64,000 nucleotides of DNA from Branchiostoma floridae (GCF_000003815.2 NC_049985.1:2271643-2335642); one strand, 5' to 3'. Numbered from the stretch's first letter, positions 48,222 to 61,338 are shown. The notes: generated by a model from the letters alone, not told the origin. Numbers and translations: made by a program.

Positions 48222-49295
48222 TAAGAGTCAAGTTGACGGACGATGGTTGCAAATTGCAATACACAATGGGAATTCTCAAAATATTGCAATTTGAAACAAA
48301 CATTGTCGACTTCACATCCCCAGATACTAGTAGTAGTACCCTGTTTACAAAAACAGCGAATATACAAATGTACATGTAGGTTATCCAGGAGATGAAGGTA
48401 AAACAAGCATTACACCAATATTTGGTTGTGTCAGACACTTGTTTAAATCTGAAAATGTAGAATTTTTTAGGGCTTGTTTGGTAAATGATTGTTTGATTCA
48501 CATAACCGGTAAACCACAATTTGGCATAACATATCAGGTTTATACGGTAGGTAAAATGCTGTGTGAGACCAGACTGTAAGGTCTGATCCACTCACATTGG
48601 AAGGTAGAAAAAAAGAGGAACGCATGGCAGGGCATTACATTTCTTCTGACAATAGCATCTCTGAAGGGATATGTTTGGGGTATATATATTGACAATATAT
48701 ACATGCATAGGGGGAAATAGCATGCATTTTGCACATCTTCAAACAAACCATACAACAACATAGAAGCCCTTTTATCAATGTAAATATCTTTATTCTGATA
48801 GCCAGCCCAGCCTTGCAATTTCCCACAAATTCAAGCCATACCTTGTAGCATCAGGATTACAATACACCATTTACTACAGTCAAACTGCTATCAAAAATCA
48901 TATGCGGTGCCTCTAGGTCCAAACATGGTTTACTTTTATGTTTATTTAAATCAGCAAAAATCCTTTTAGAGATGATCAAGTTTTGGCCATTGGTTTTACC
49001 AGAAGTAGCCAATTTTCTGTTCCTTCTAAGTGCCAAAAAGTTGGTCCAAATCATCATCAATTCGCAACCAAATAGATTAGCCATAGCAAATTTCTCCAAA
49101 GACTTTATCCATCTTGTAGCCTGTTATACTGAGTGTTTAGGCTTCTTTCACATACAATAAGATAAATACACTTTTTAATAGTAAAGTTTCCAAAGGAGGT
49201 ACATAAACATGTATCTAATAAATGTGCATTTTCCTCACAGGCCAGTGACAGTAACATTCAAGAACAATTTTTTTCAATTCTCTAATTGTCAATAT
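48222..49295. other. 3' flank of PFAS, no other gene
   Basis: AT-rich. Holds the PFAS 3' UTR on the minus strand. On the minus strand the complement of TTTATT at about 48786-48791 gives an AATAAA, one candidate polyadenylation signal about 500 bp after the stop. Nothing else seen. Confidence 0.4.
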
Positions 49296-52200
49296 CTATT
49301 GATTCTCCATACACCACACATAGGCATTTTGGAACATCCGTAACCATGGTGATGTCTTCATTGACTGATGCCAGTCTTGCGGCATCCACGGCCACTGCCA
49401 GGTGAGCGTGCAGCGCTCGGGGTGGGGCATCATGGCAAGATGGCGGCCGTCGGGCGAGCACAGTGCGGCCAGGCCGTTGGGCGATCCGTTGGGGTTGAGG
49501 GGGTACGCCGTGGTAGGCTTTCCGTCATCATCAACGTAGCGCAGAGGCGTGAGGTGGTTCTGCTCGACCTCTGACCTGATGGCATCAGTCTTGAACAGCA
49601 TCCGACCTGTCAATCAGTCAACCAATCATGTATCCATCCCTTTATCCATTCATCTATCCATCTATCAAGAGCTAGCTAATGGGTTAATATTTTCTATTAT
49701 GACTGCTAACTTGTCCCACCCAAATTAAGACAATCGATATAAACATTTAGACATTTTCAATTGCATTGTTACTCACTTCTTTTCAGTCCTACTAAAGCAA
49801 AGCTGAACTATAATTCTTAAGTCGGGCTTGACCAAATTTATGACTGTCCAGTCCCAGATAAGGAATGGGCTTCACAATATGCAATGGGTCTTCTGCAACA
49901 TTCTGACATCTCATAATTACCATCCACTTCTATCTGAATAACATGACTTCACAGAAGTGGCGGATTGCTCATTCCTTGACAAAGGACTGAAGTTAGATGG
50001 TAGAAACTTTGTGCAGGACCAATTTTTGTGCTGGAAATTACAGTTAAAATTTACGTTAGAATGACAATTTTACCAACTGAATACAGTTGAATTTTTAAGC
50101 TAACGAACTCCGTCCTACCTTCCCCATGCGCGACCCAGATCCCCAAGGTCGACCCCTCCATCCCCTTCAGCATCAGGGCGGGGCTCTCCTCGATTGCCAC
50201 GGTAACAAAGCGGGACTCGAAGCGCTCCGACACGTTGTAGGCCAGAAACACACCTTGCTGAGGGCTGGACTGGTCTCCTGCACAAGCCAAAGAAACACAA
50301 AAAATCAACTTCCAAGGGTCTGTACTCCATATTAGCGAAGGTGGCTCCTTGGCTTGCAAACGAATCTGCATGCTGTGATTTGGGCCCCTATGATGAGTTT
50401 CAACCAGCAAAAGGGGAATTTTCTGTTGTTTTGTAACAAAAGTTGACAAAAAATGTTGGCTTTATGTCACTAAATTTGGTCTTCAAAATGCAGGAAATTG
50501 TGTTTGTGAGCGTTATTAATTTTCCGGGGAGGATTTCCCAAGACCACCTACAATGCTCACACCTGCATCGCTTTCCACGTGGCTTTGTTGCACTAAGATG
50601 CCTCTATGCTGTGAAAAAAATCACTGCAACAAACACCCCAGCATACCTGAACCATCAGGGATGACCTGTCCGTGGTGCGGAGCCACCCAACCCAGCAGAC
50701 CCATCAGCTGACATCCATTACAGACCCCCAGGCTGAAGGTGTCGCTGCGGGCCCTGAAGGCACTGAACTGGGCTCGGACGGTTGGGTTAAACATCAGAGT
50801 GGCCGCCCAGCCTGGGACAAACAAACAAATACATAAATGAGATACTGCTGAAGGTGTTGAACTAAGCTTGGACAGTCAAGCTGAACAATAGCGTAGCCAA
50901 TAAACAAAGAATACACTAATAAGTGAAACACTGTCGCTGGAGGCCTTGAATCAGGAGGCCCTGAACTAATGACTAATTATTTAGAGAAATCCATCAAAAA
51001 GATTCAGATTTACTTCTCTTGGCTTGGCATGTGACATTTTAAAATGAAAATTAAATTTGAAAAGACTAAAAAAAATGCTCTGGGTGCCTTTAAAATGAAC
51101 ATACACCAACTCCTAACTCCTACCTTTAGCAGACCCCATGACGTCGGCGTAGCTGAACCCTCCCACGAACACAACCCCGCGGAACCCGTCCAAGGTGACC
51201 TTGCCGGAGCACAGGTCCTGCATGTTGACGTCCCACACCTATTTGGTAATTTTTTTTGTATTTATTGAAAATGACGACAAAATCATTACACTGGGCCGGC
51301 CTAGGCAGCATAAGCTGGTGACAGCTGACCCAACAAAGTTACAAACAAACATACAAACTTAAGCTAATCTAAAATGTGAACAAATAAAAGGCATAAGAAT
51401 TTACATTATAGTATTATACATAGCGTAATTGACACAGTGTAAAAATAATTGTACGAATTAATTGGTATTCAGTGTAATGCAGTGGAATAGATGGAAGGTG
51501 GTTAGTTGTGGATAATCTAAAATGAGGACAAGAGACAAGCCTGAAACTGTGGGAAGTGTGGGAGTCTAGGTAGACTGTCCCAAAGTCGGGATGTGTGCGG
51601 AATAAAACAGTTTTCACCTCGAATCCCGCCATGTGGAAAGCCGACACCATCTCACGGTCTCCGTTACTCCCCTCTTCTCTGATCACTGCAACCTTCGGGC
51701 GGGCGTCTGGATAAAGGAGGACGCAGAGGTTATTATAGATAAAAGCAACATATCATAACCTCTTAAACAACAACATATCATTGGAATGTAGGCATCAGGG
51801 TTGTCTTCAGCTTTCAATTCTTTCTGTTCCGCTCATTGTTTGCGAGCCCATGTTGTTGATTTTCCTTGTTGAATATGTAATGTAAAGCTTGTCTCTGTTA
51901 CTCTCTTCTCTGATCACCGCAACCTTCGGGCGGCGCTCTGGATACGGGAGGAAGCAGAGGTTACAGAATGTTTCCTTTTTCACAATAAAGCAGCATTGGA
52001 CAAAATTGCTTACCCTTTAGTATAGGGCAAGTATGTAAAAATCTACTGGCTGTAACCAACTTTTCATTTGCATGAAATCTAAATCTACCCATGCACCCTT
52101 GAAAAAATCACATTGTCCAAAACAGATCAGGCAAGTATGGTAAGGCATGTAGAAGACCATATAAATACTACACAATTGTGGTTTTATGGATGTCTCACTG

Positions 52201-55200
52201 AGGATGATAATGACAACTGACTTTCACAACCTAGTATGATCTTTTGATCTTCCTTCCAATTTTTACTTTTCTCTCAAAGTGTAAGAGTAAAAACTTATCA
52301 GCTGTAAATTGTCTGTTCAGCGAAGTCTTAATATATTTCATTTCTTTCCAAAGATTTGACTTGAACTGACAAGAATTCAGGAATCTTGTTCTATTTAAGC
52401 ATAAGCCTCCAGGTAAAGATCAAGTTTGTGCACCTCATGCCTCACACTAGTGACCTAATGCTTGATCAACTCAAAATCAGGTGAAGACTTGGTGAAAGCC
52501 TCATCAATTGTGAACATGTCAGAATTAAAACCAAAGCCTGCACTATCATTTAAAGTCTGAAGGAATCACTGATTGATTGAACGACCTTGTGATGAGTCGG
52601 CTGACCCGTTGACGGAAACCTGCGGCTGGGGCGTGTCTGATGGGTCAAAGGTCAGCTTGTAGGGCGGAGCCTTCCTAGCCCGGAGCCCAGCCTCCTCCTC
52701 GGCCACACACTGGGGGTTGGTCTGCAGCCTCTCCAGCTGGAAGCTAGTCTCCTCCCAGACGTCACGGAGGGCCGCCATTTTGTCGCTCAGAACTTCTGTG
52801 CCATTCACAGAGATTTTCACCTGCATGAAGGAAGGAAGATTTTAGAACTGTTTTAAGACCTGTATGAGGCATGCTTTGGCTAACTTATCTGGTGGTTGCC
52901 AATTTACTTTTCAGCACTTCTGCATCATTCAGAGACTTTCACCTGCATCAAGGAAGGGATACATTACAACTGTTTTAAGACCTAAATGTATTCACCTTCA
53001 GGAAGTAAGGTTTTATAGAACTGTCTTAAGACCTGTATGAAGCATGCCTTGGTTAACTTATCTGGTGGTGAACAATCTTGCTTCTATAGCTCAATGTTGC
53101 AGCTTTCAACCCAGGCCTGGTTAACAGTGTTTTGAACTTTACCCTGAATGCTCCTGTCAGGGGTTGAGGTCCGGAGGAAGACATATTTTAAAAGAGGTTT
53201 GCTCAGTGCACTTCAGGGCACTAAACCAAAACTCACTGGAACAGCATCTCTTCTCCCTAACTCAGAAACATTATGATTGAGCTCAACTAAATGACCCAAT
53301 CTGAGGCAAGGTTTACAAAGCCATCAGTCCACCATCTTATCTCAGTCACACCTTCAGTATCTTGAAGACCCTGTTCTAATTTCTCCCTGTCATTTATCTG
53401 TCTTCCATCCTTCAGACAGAAAGTAAGCAGTTGAGGGCTGAATGACAGATGTACATATGATGTCACTAGGTATACCTGTGATAAGTCAAAGGATATACAC
53501 AATGTACATGTACCGGTATACAAACTAGTATCTTAATAAAACAAACAAACTAGTATCTTAATAAAACAAACAAACAAAAAAACTACCCATACCTGAGCCT
53601 CTGTGCCTTCCCCTAGCGAGTGTCCGATGCGCTGGCAGGAGACGCCCGCCTGTGTGTACCTGGCCGCCACAGCGTCAGCCTGCTCCACAGTTGTCTCCAA
53701 CACCAACCCTAGCTCCTCTGCAAACAGCACGTCCACTGGGCTGGCTGGAGGGGACAGAGAGTTTTGTTTTACACTTAAAATCACTTCTCATAATTATACC
53801 AAGTGCCATATATCATACCGACACACACTGGAAGGGGCGGAAAGTTCTCTTTTACATCTCCAACACCAACCCCAGCTCCTCCGAAAACAGCACGTCCACT
53901 GGACTGGCTACAGGGGACAGAGAGTTCTGTTTTACACTAAAAATCAACTCTCATAATTATACGAGGTGTTATATATAATACCGACACACACTGGAAGGGA
54001 CAGAAAGTTCTCTTTTGCGTCTCCAACACCAACCCCTCCGCAAACAGCACGTCCACTGGGCTGGCTGCAGGGGACAGAAACTTCAGTTTAGAAAGGATCT
54101 GGTTCTACTGGATCAATGAATGAATTAATCAATGAAATCCTTCATGATCAGTGAATCAATCGATCAATTGACTAGTTGGTCAATCAGTCCATCAATCAGT
54201 TAACCAATCAATTGATCAATCACTCAACCAGTTAACCAATAAATCAGTTACCTAACCAATTAACAAGCCAAACAACCAACCAGTCCATCAATCAACTGAT
54301 CAATCAATCAATCTTATGAAATATCTACACCATTTCACACCAATCAACCAATCAATCACTCAATAAATGAATGAATAAATCAACCAACCTGTAACCATTT
54401 AATAAATCAATAAATCAGTAAGTCAATTGGTTGACCAATGAAAGAATGAATCAGTCAATATATCTATCAAGCTATCTATCAGCTAGTCATATTTGAATTA
54501 CCACATACATGTACATGTTCATTGCTTTCACAGCCTTAAGTTGCATCATGATTGATAAGAATGGGGTAGGGTTGTCTCCAGGAACTGTCCCATCCATCCA
54601 GGATGGAAATTTGCTTGTTTGGAGAAAAAGTATTAACCTATCTGTCCCCCAAATCTGAATTTCATGACATAAAGCTGTTGAAAATCTTTTTTTCTGAACT
54701 TAAAATGACACAATTAACATGGAAAAACAGAAACAATTGCCTCCCAAACAATGAAAAAATTTAAAGCTGGTGACAACCCTTTATTGGGGACACAGTTCGT
54801 AAAGTGATGACTTAAAGTTACCACTTATAAGGCAGTTAACCACTCAAGAAATACAGATACTATAGAGCCGTTTCCCTACCTTTGTTGTCTGCAGTGATGT
54901 TGACGTCCATCCCATAGTTCCCAGCGAAGGCCATCTCCAGCAGACATGTGACCAGGCCCCCGTCACTCACATCATGGCCTGCCGTCAGGAGACCCTCTGA
55001 AGGGACACGGGGAAATAAACTTTAACTCGACTTGAAAAAGGCAATACTACTTTTATGTCATACCTGGGCCACGATAACATTTGATACGGTTATTCCAGGC
55101 TGGATGTTAATTTTCCGTATCACACAGGCTTCCATCGATTAAATAGATATATTTACTTATTTGGTTAATTTCAAAGCAGACTAATAAAATGTACATACTA

Positions 55201-58200
55201 ATAGCTGAGCCTTCCTGAATTGTGTATAGTCTGTTAACAATGATCAAATAAACCACCATACTAGAAACAGCTGTGTTTAAGATCATGGCACAACCTGCAT
55301 CCAGTTTAAGTTGCAACAATTGGGGCATGTGCACATTTGTTCATCCAAAATTGGAGTTGTGCACCTAATTCTTGACTGTGGCTGCACCTGTGCACCTTGA
55401 TACTTTTGCATGCTATAGGGTTAAGATAGTATTGTACACCAATACACAGAATGCTTTTGAAATCTGCGCATCAGAAAAAGCAATTTTTATTGTACTTTGT
55501 TGATTGTATTACTGTTACAGTTTCAAGTTCTGAAGAGAGGCAGTAAGGTTTGTAATGATGCTCTGCCAAAATTCTACTTCTATTACATTCTATAATTGTT
55601 GTGTACCCAAATCTTAAGGTTAGGTGTACCAGTGCGCCTATTCCATTCACAAAAAGAAATTTTGAGCCCTGATTTTTCTTCTAATGTCTCAAGTAGTATA
55701 AAATCCAAGACTTCCCAACCTTCTATGAGTTTCTGCGTGATGTTAAATCCCTGCACCAGACGTTGAGGCTTGTCCAGATCGGGTGACTGGTCCCCCAGCT
55801 GGTTGTAGCACTGCGCCAGGGCTGTACCGCCTAGGCGGTGTCTCCCTCCGCTCAGGTCGACATAAAGCAGCGCACCTGAGGTACAGGACAGGTGAGAACA
55901 GGAGGAAACTCAGAGTTCCAACAGCTGGAACTGCTGTATTTCAGTTAAACTTATCACTGACTTGGGAAAGTACTAATTGTACAAATTAAAGTAATTTGAT
56001 GTAGCTTGTGTAATCCAGTGTTTATTGACCCTGCCTCTGGACGAAGAGTTTAATTCTCTGTTTTTGCTTTGACTTGCATGCTACTGAAAAGGATCCTTGG
56101 GATGGTATTTTAAGTCGTGGTCCACTTTGCATGTAAATACTGTACATATCGTCTGTCTTCTCTCATGATCAATGAAAGAGTAGCTCTTCAGCAAGCTAAG
56201 CTGGATAAAGGTCTTTTTCACGATTTACTATGCGTAAGACTCTTATTTCATCTACTTATAAGTAAAGTATCAAGTAATATACATGATGAAGAGAAGAAAG
56301 TGACTTCAGAACTAGAAATATTTGGCCCATGACGGATGACAACTTGACCTCTTACCTTTGCCCCCAGGGCATTTGAGGTCAGGGGTGACTGTTGCAGTGA
56401 TGTCGGGACAGGCAGCGTACACAGAGACAACCAGGGTGCCTGGATATAACACAGACATGAAGTTAGACAGGCACCCGGTCCAACAACATTTTATGATTTT
56501 GGGATGAAGGGATTGTCACTAGCAAAAAAAAAATTAAAATCACTAGATATTCTTGTTAGCAAACGACTTGTAGCAACTGAAATTTTGGGGCATGAGTATG
56601 GAACCTTTTATGGATATGTACCAAAAGTTGCCTTTTTGTGGTCAATACTTTTCAGGTGATGTCCTTTTGAAATTCAGAGGAGAAGAGGTGAAAAAAGCAA
56701 TGATTCAAATTAGTTTTGATGGCTTCATACCTACCAAATTTCTAACCCTGCCGTGTGCCAGATAAGCACAAGTGCTCGTCAGCTGGCCTGCCTAACAAAT
56801 CTCCTCCACTCGTGACGGTTCGAGAAAAGAGTCCATCTAGATCTGCCCATTTGAGGCAGGTCATGGATTTCTTTTACACCACAGGGTGGAAACTTAGCAA
56901 CTATACCCCAGGATTTGAGTCGTACCCCTTGTGTCTGTGTGAGAGAACTTTATTGAACCCCCCTTGTAACTTACCTGGAGACTTGACAGTTTCCTGGCCC
57001 ACCTTAGCAGCCATACTGAGGGAGTCCTTCCCCCCGTCCACGGCCACACCCAGCTCCTGCATGACATCACACATGGCACGGCAGGCGTGGAACAGGGCAG
57101 CACCTTCTCCCGGCAGCTTTGCAGGCCACATCCAGTTCCCACTGCACTTCACATCCTGGAGGAATGAAGGAGTGAAAGAGTGAGTAATAGAAAACAATGC
57201 ATGGCTGCCCTCTGGAGGAACGAAGGAAGGAAAAAGTGGTTTATAGGACATCACATGGCCCAGCAAGCGTGGAACAGGGCAGACCCCTCACCCAGCAGCT
57301 GGGCTGGCCACATCCTGTTCCCACTACACTTCACATCCTGGAGGAATGAAGGAAGGAAAGAGTGGGTTATAGAAAACATTGCATGGCTGCACTCAGGAGG
57401 AATGAAGGAATGAAAGAGTGGTCATAGAAAACATCACACATGGAAAAGAGCGGCACTCTCACCCGGCAGCTTGGCTGGCCACATCCAGTTCCCACTGCAC
57501 TTAACATCCTGTGTTAACAAAGAGTGATTTACAGAAATATCACACATGGCTCGGAAGGCACAGAGTAAGGTTGACATTCTGGAGGAACGAAGGAAGGAAA
57601 AAGTGGTTTATAGGACATCACATGGCCCGGCAAGCGTGGAACAGGGCAGCACCCTCTCCAGGCAACTTAGCTGGCCACATCCAGCTCCCACTGCACTTTA
57701 CATCCTGGAGGAATGAAGGAGTGAAAGAGTGAGTAATAGAAAATATTGCATGGCTGCATCCTGGAGGACTGAAGGAATGAAACAGTGGTTCCTACAAAAC
57801 TGGAACAGAGTTTCTGTTGCACCAGGCAGCTTTGAAGGCCACATCCAGTTTCCATTGCACTTCACATCCTGGTGGAACGAAGGAGTGAAAGAGTGGGCTA
57901 CAGAAAACATCATATGGAACAGGGCAGCCCCCTCTCCAGGAAGCTTTGCAGGCCACATCCAGTTCCCACTGCAGTTCACATCCTGGAGGAATGACGCGAA
58001 GGAAAGAGAGATTCATAGAAAACATTGCAAGGTTGACCCCTGGAGGAAGTATGGAATGAAAGAGTGGTTAATAGAAAACATCATATGGAAGAGCTACAAC
58101 ATCTGCGGGAAGACTGTTCCAGGTGTAGATTGCCCTGATGCTAAAGGAGGGGCTAGGGATAGGGGTTTGACAATCTTGTAGGGGTGGCCTCGATCTGGTG

Positions 58201-59728
58201 CGTCCATCAACATTGAAATCGAACAGGCGACTTGGGACGATATGGTCCATCATAGACACAAAATGTTGCAGTCAAACATAGGGTTGTAGTCAGCACCCAT
58301 CCTTCTGTCCTTTGATGGAATTTTGCAGCTGGGGACGGAATTTTTTTTGCCCATTCCGTCCTCTGTGAACAAAATTTAACCCTCAAAATGCAGGAAATAG
58401 GGTTTCAGAGGGTCTAGATTTCAAAGTTTTCCTTGGGAGCATGCCCCCGGACCCACTAGGAACGCTGCACCAAAGCCATTCAAAATCAAGGGGACAGAAA
58501 ATGCTTTCAGGCTGGCTACAACCCTGGTCAAACATACATACTGTGGATACGTACCTTGAGGTCAGTGACCCTGGCGAACACCAGATTTGTGAGCGCCTCT
58601 CCGACGGACATCCTGGCCCCCGCGGCCGGATCCAGCAGCCCTTTGATTGGCTGTTCCCCTATCGCTGTTGCCGAGCCGACCGTGCCGAAGTGCGAGAGTG
58701 CGGTGACGGCGACGTCAGCCAGCGGAGTGTGGAGGGGGCCGACGCACTGTTGCTGGGCGACCAGGCCTGTCACAGACCTGTCAACCTGGGGAGGGAAAAA
58801 CATATAATTGAGAGCTCATCTATGGTTCAAATGTGTGCTGGTGTAACATCGACCGGAGAAATTTGCATTAACAACTGAAACATCATGCTTTTCTTTGGAT
58901 GTGTGCACCTTCTAGTGATTCACAGGAATACTGCACAAGGTAATGCCCGAACAAGGTTGAATTAATGAGGTATACATGATTTACAGTATGGTTAAAGACC
59001 TTTCTTTTTAATTTTGGAAAATGCCAAAAATTGATGCGTGCGGAATGTCATCCATATTATGAAATCAATATGGCCATATTGGCTGAAATGATAAAAATAT
59101 GAACATTGAATAGTACAACAATGCAAAACTGTTATGCATCAGATCACTAGCATTCTAAAAATCAAATTGTAATCATACATTGTGCACAAGTACATGTAAT
59201 ACTATATGAATAAACTGAACAAAAGTACAATGTCAGGTCAAAGATTTCATATCCCTTGCTAGTGGTCACCAAAACGTCAGCTAGGTTGTACCTTGGTTAA
59301 TTAGTGTTAACTTATTGCTTGATGAATTGTAACAAACTGGCTGCACACTGGAGGACTATTCTACTATTAAAATAGGGGGAGTTTGAGTGTTAGTGATCGC
59401 ATGGTTCACAGATGGTTCATAACAATCAGTGATCTCCAAACTTGATAAAACTATTCACTGATTGACAGAAGTTTGATTGTTTGATTGTTTTGTAATTTGC
59501 CGACTGTAACAAAGTTACCCAATTCAGGAAGCCTGGAAGGCACTTCCTGCGCATGTAATTTTGCTTTGGTGAAATAGATAAATAAAAGTTACTTACCTTG
59601 TTTGTGAGGTACCTCTTGCTGGCCACAGACGGCAGACGGAGCACACGCTCCAACGCTGCTCGCACGCTCAGCCCATCAGGCAGGGTCAGGGGCGTCAGGT
59701 TTGGGGTGATGGTGTCAAAGTTGAATGT
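49296..59728 (-). CDS. pfas: PFAS, phosphoribosylformylglycinamidine synthase (C-terminal 708 residues)
   Basis: Catalyses the ATP- and glutamine-dependent conversion of FGAR to FGAM in cytosolic purine synthesis. Thirteen exons: 59728-59597, 58785-58555, 57155-56975, 56439-56356, 55875-55720, 54996-54880, 53744-53593, 52820-52586, 51706-51618, 51238-51124, 50811-50647, 50277-50119, 49606-49296 (stop 49298-49296). Phases all agree (2127 nt). Synthetase part: ASKRYLTNKVDRSV, VAVDGGKDSLSM, SGGRHRLGGTALAQC, TAGHDVSDGGLVTC. The glutaminase part begins at KVAVIREEGSNGDREM and FVGGFSYADV, with nucleophile Cys in SLGVCNGCQ and the His/Glu pair in MPHPER near the end. The N-terminal about 630 residues lie right of the window. 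No break found in the visible exons. Confidence 0.93.
51892..51966 (-). repeat. Duplicate of PFAS exon 51706-51618 start
   Basis: In transcript sense it has CCAG, then AGCGCCGCCCGAAGGTTGCG, matching the exon start ACGCCCGCCCGAAGGTTGCA with its acceptor. About 75 bp matches, then it stops. The acceptor AG is kept. Confidence 0.75.
52905..53080 (-). repeat. Two further copies of PFAS exon 52820-52586 start and acceptor
   Basis: Copy 2 (about 52905-52985) keeps TTGATGCAG, then GTGAAAGTCTCTGAATG. Copy 3 (about 52990-53075) keeps mainly the intron part (TTTTAAGACCTGTATGARGCATGC, AACTTATCTGGTGG). Confidence 0.78.
53800..54090 (-). repeat. Two further copies of PFAS exon 53744-53593 start and acceptor
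   Basis: Plus-strand blocks CACGTCCACTGGRCTGGCT with adjacent CAGGGGACAGA occur at about 53890-53930 and 54047-54078, with ACACACACTGGAAGGG between. In transcript sense each has a CCTGTAG or CCTGCAG acceptor and about 50-60 bp of exon. In the first copy the exon frame meets TAA just after similarity ends. Confidence 0.8.
54110..54485. repeat. AATC/ATCA low-complexity tract in PFAS intron
   Basis: Degenerate CAATCAATCA, AATGAATGAA and GTTAACCAAT runs. Simple repeat, no other content. The rest of this intron, to 54879, is unremarkable. Confidence 0.75.
57250..57990 (-). repeat. Five to six tandem partial copies of PFAS exon 57155-56975
   Basis: Exon-like segments at about 57252-57340, 57436-57510, 57538-57575 (fragment), 57617-57707, 57797-57873 and 57910-57986 contain plus-strand GGCCACATCCAGTTCCCACTGCACTTCACATCCTGG or close variants, then GAGGAATGAAGG-GTGAAAGAGT. 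In transcript sense each has a CCAG acceptor, GATGTGAAGTGCAGTGGGAA, and up to about 85 bp of exon. Frames are variously intact or shifted. Confidence 0.88.
58081..58262 (-). pseudogene. LINE ORF2 C-terminal relic
   Basis: In minus orientation it reads MMDHIVPSRLFDFNVDGRTR, then SFSIRAIYTWNSLPADV. This is the typical end of a non-LTR reverse transcriptase ORF (W-N-x-L-P). It lies beside the PFAS exon-copy array, no RT core. Confidence 0.55.
58860..59590. other. PFAS intron, nothing recognised
   Basis: AT-rich intron between exons 59728-59597 and 58785-58555. No repeat or exon identified. Confidence 0.5.
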
Positions 59729-60344
59729 CTGCAAAGGGAGGAGGAAATGAGAGAAGTCTGTATACTAGTGGTGGGTACCGCTATGAAACTTTTACCTGCA
59801 CCACTCCGAATTTAGGAAGTATAGAATAGATCATACTAAAATTGTTCAGGAACCATTGCTATTTACTATTTTGTACTTTATTGGTGGTAACAGTCAATGC
59901 AGCTAATAACAAATATCACAAACCTACATCATAGGACATTTATGTATAAAACCCAGTACATGGACCAGTGCAGGTAGACACCAGAAATACCTGCACAGCT
60001 CCAATTTTACCTGCACTATTATAACCTGCATATGCAGGTGGTATTTTGAGCCCTCACTAGTGAGCCACCAGTGGTATTTGTTACATCTCAATTCTTATCT
60101 AAAGTTTTACTGATGTTGCTCAATGGAACATTTTTCACACAGCTGGTAACTCGTTAATGTTTCTACATTTTGCATTTTGTACAAGACACTTGAGTACAAA
60201 GACCACTGCCAGTGGAGTGGCTCCTTGCTGTAGCGATGGCAAACACGTACAATGTACGTAAATAACTTCATCAGGTTGGCAGTTATTCAGATAGTAAGGT
60301 TCTTTTGGCACAACCAGTGTGTACTAACTTCCAACGTTTCGATA

Positions 60345-60572
60345 TCTATCAGACACCACCATCAGGGGTAGAATGACAGGAAACTACTTCTTGCTGCTAC
60401 TTATAGCCGATGTAGGTGGCGCTGCAGCTGCATGCAAGAATGCCGTCCCAAACGTATCAACTTGTATCCCCCCTTGCCTCGTCTTGTATACCCCAGCGCC
60501 ACCTACATCGGCTATAAGTAGCAGCAAGAAGTAGTTTCCAGTCATTCTACCCTGATGATGGTGTCTGATAGA
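60345..60572. repeat. Foldback element: 80-bp inverted repeat
   Basis: Left arm 60345-60424 (TCTATCAGACACCACCATCA ... GATGTAGGTGGCGCTG) and right arm 60494-60572 (CAGCGCCACCTACATCGGCT ... GGTGTCTGATAGA) are reverse complements with only a few mismatches. The spacer is 69 bp. A hairpin of this length is typical of a foldback or MITE insertion, or of an inverted duplication. Confidence 0.88.
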
Positions 60573-61338
60573 CAATGTACAATGTAGTTGTGTGGCCCAA
60601 AAGCTTCAGAAACGGAAATAGGTGCCTAATGCACCATTTGGTGCTGGAGGGATCTTAACTTTTACATTAAAAACATTTCTGTTCGTTTCATGGAGCTTCG
60701 AGATTTATAGTAAAACTCTGGCGCTGAGGCACTATAAATTTTTGTACATGTTGATGCCAGATGGCTGTACTGAGGCGTGCATTCATTGACATCTATGAAT
60801 TGGAAGAATTTTGTAATAACTGCTGTTGCTGGAAAACTTTATATAGATGATACCTCTCCAATTTCCTGCATTCTTTGAACCAAGAAATTAAATTGGTGAA
60901 TTGGCCTTATAGAGAAAAGAATCTAATACATGAAAATAACATACACGTAGGCGGTATCAAGTAATTAGCCTGTCCTTGATGGAACAAAAACACTTACACG
61001 AAGCAGTTACCAGAAAATTCTTGCTATGTGTTAGACTGGGATGATGGACATCCAAATCGACAGGTACAAAGGTTGCTCCTTACAACAGCTATTAAAAACT
61101 TAATTGAAAGATCAGCCGCTGAATACCTTTTGACGTCAGAGGCGACTTTCGTGCACAAAAAGTCACCAACAACATTTTTTCTAAGTAGGACATCACATTA
61201 AGCGCAATATGCATAAATTGGCTATCTTTAGCCAGTACTTGCCACTGCGTATATTGCTGGATCAGTAGTCTGTTCAGCCATCGAGAAAACGGTACGCTAT
61301 TCCTAAGAGTCCTGTTTTTGTGCTATTTGGCTATCAAG

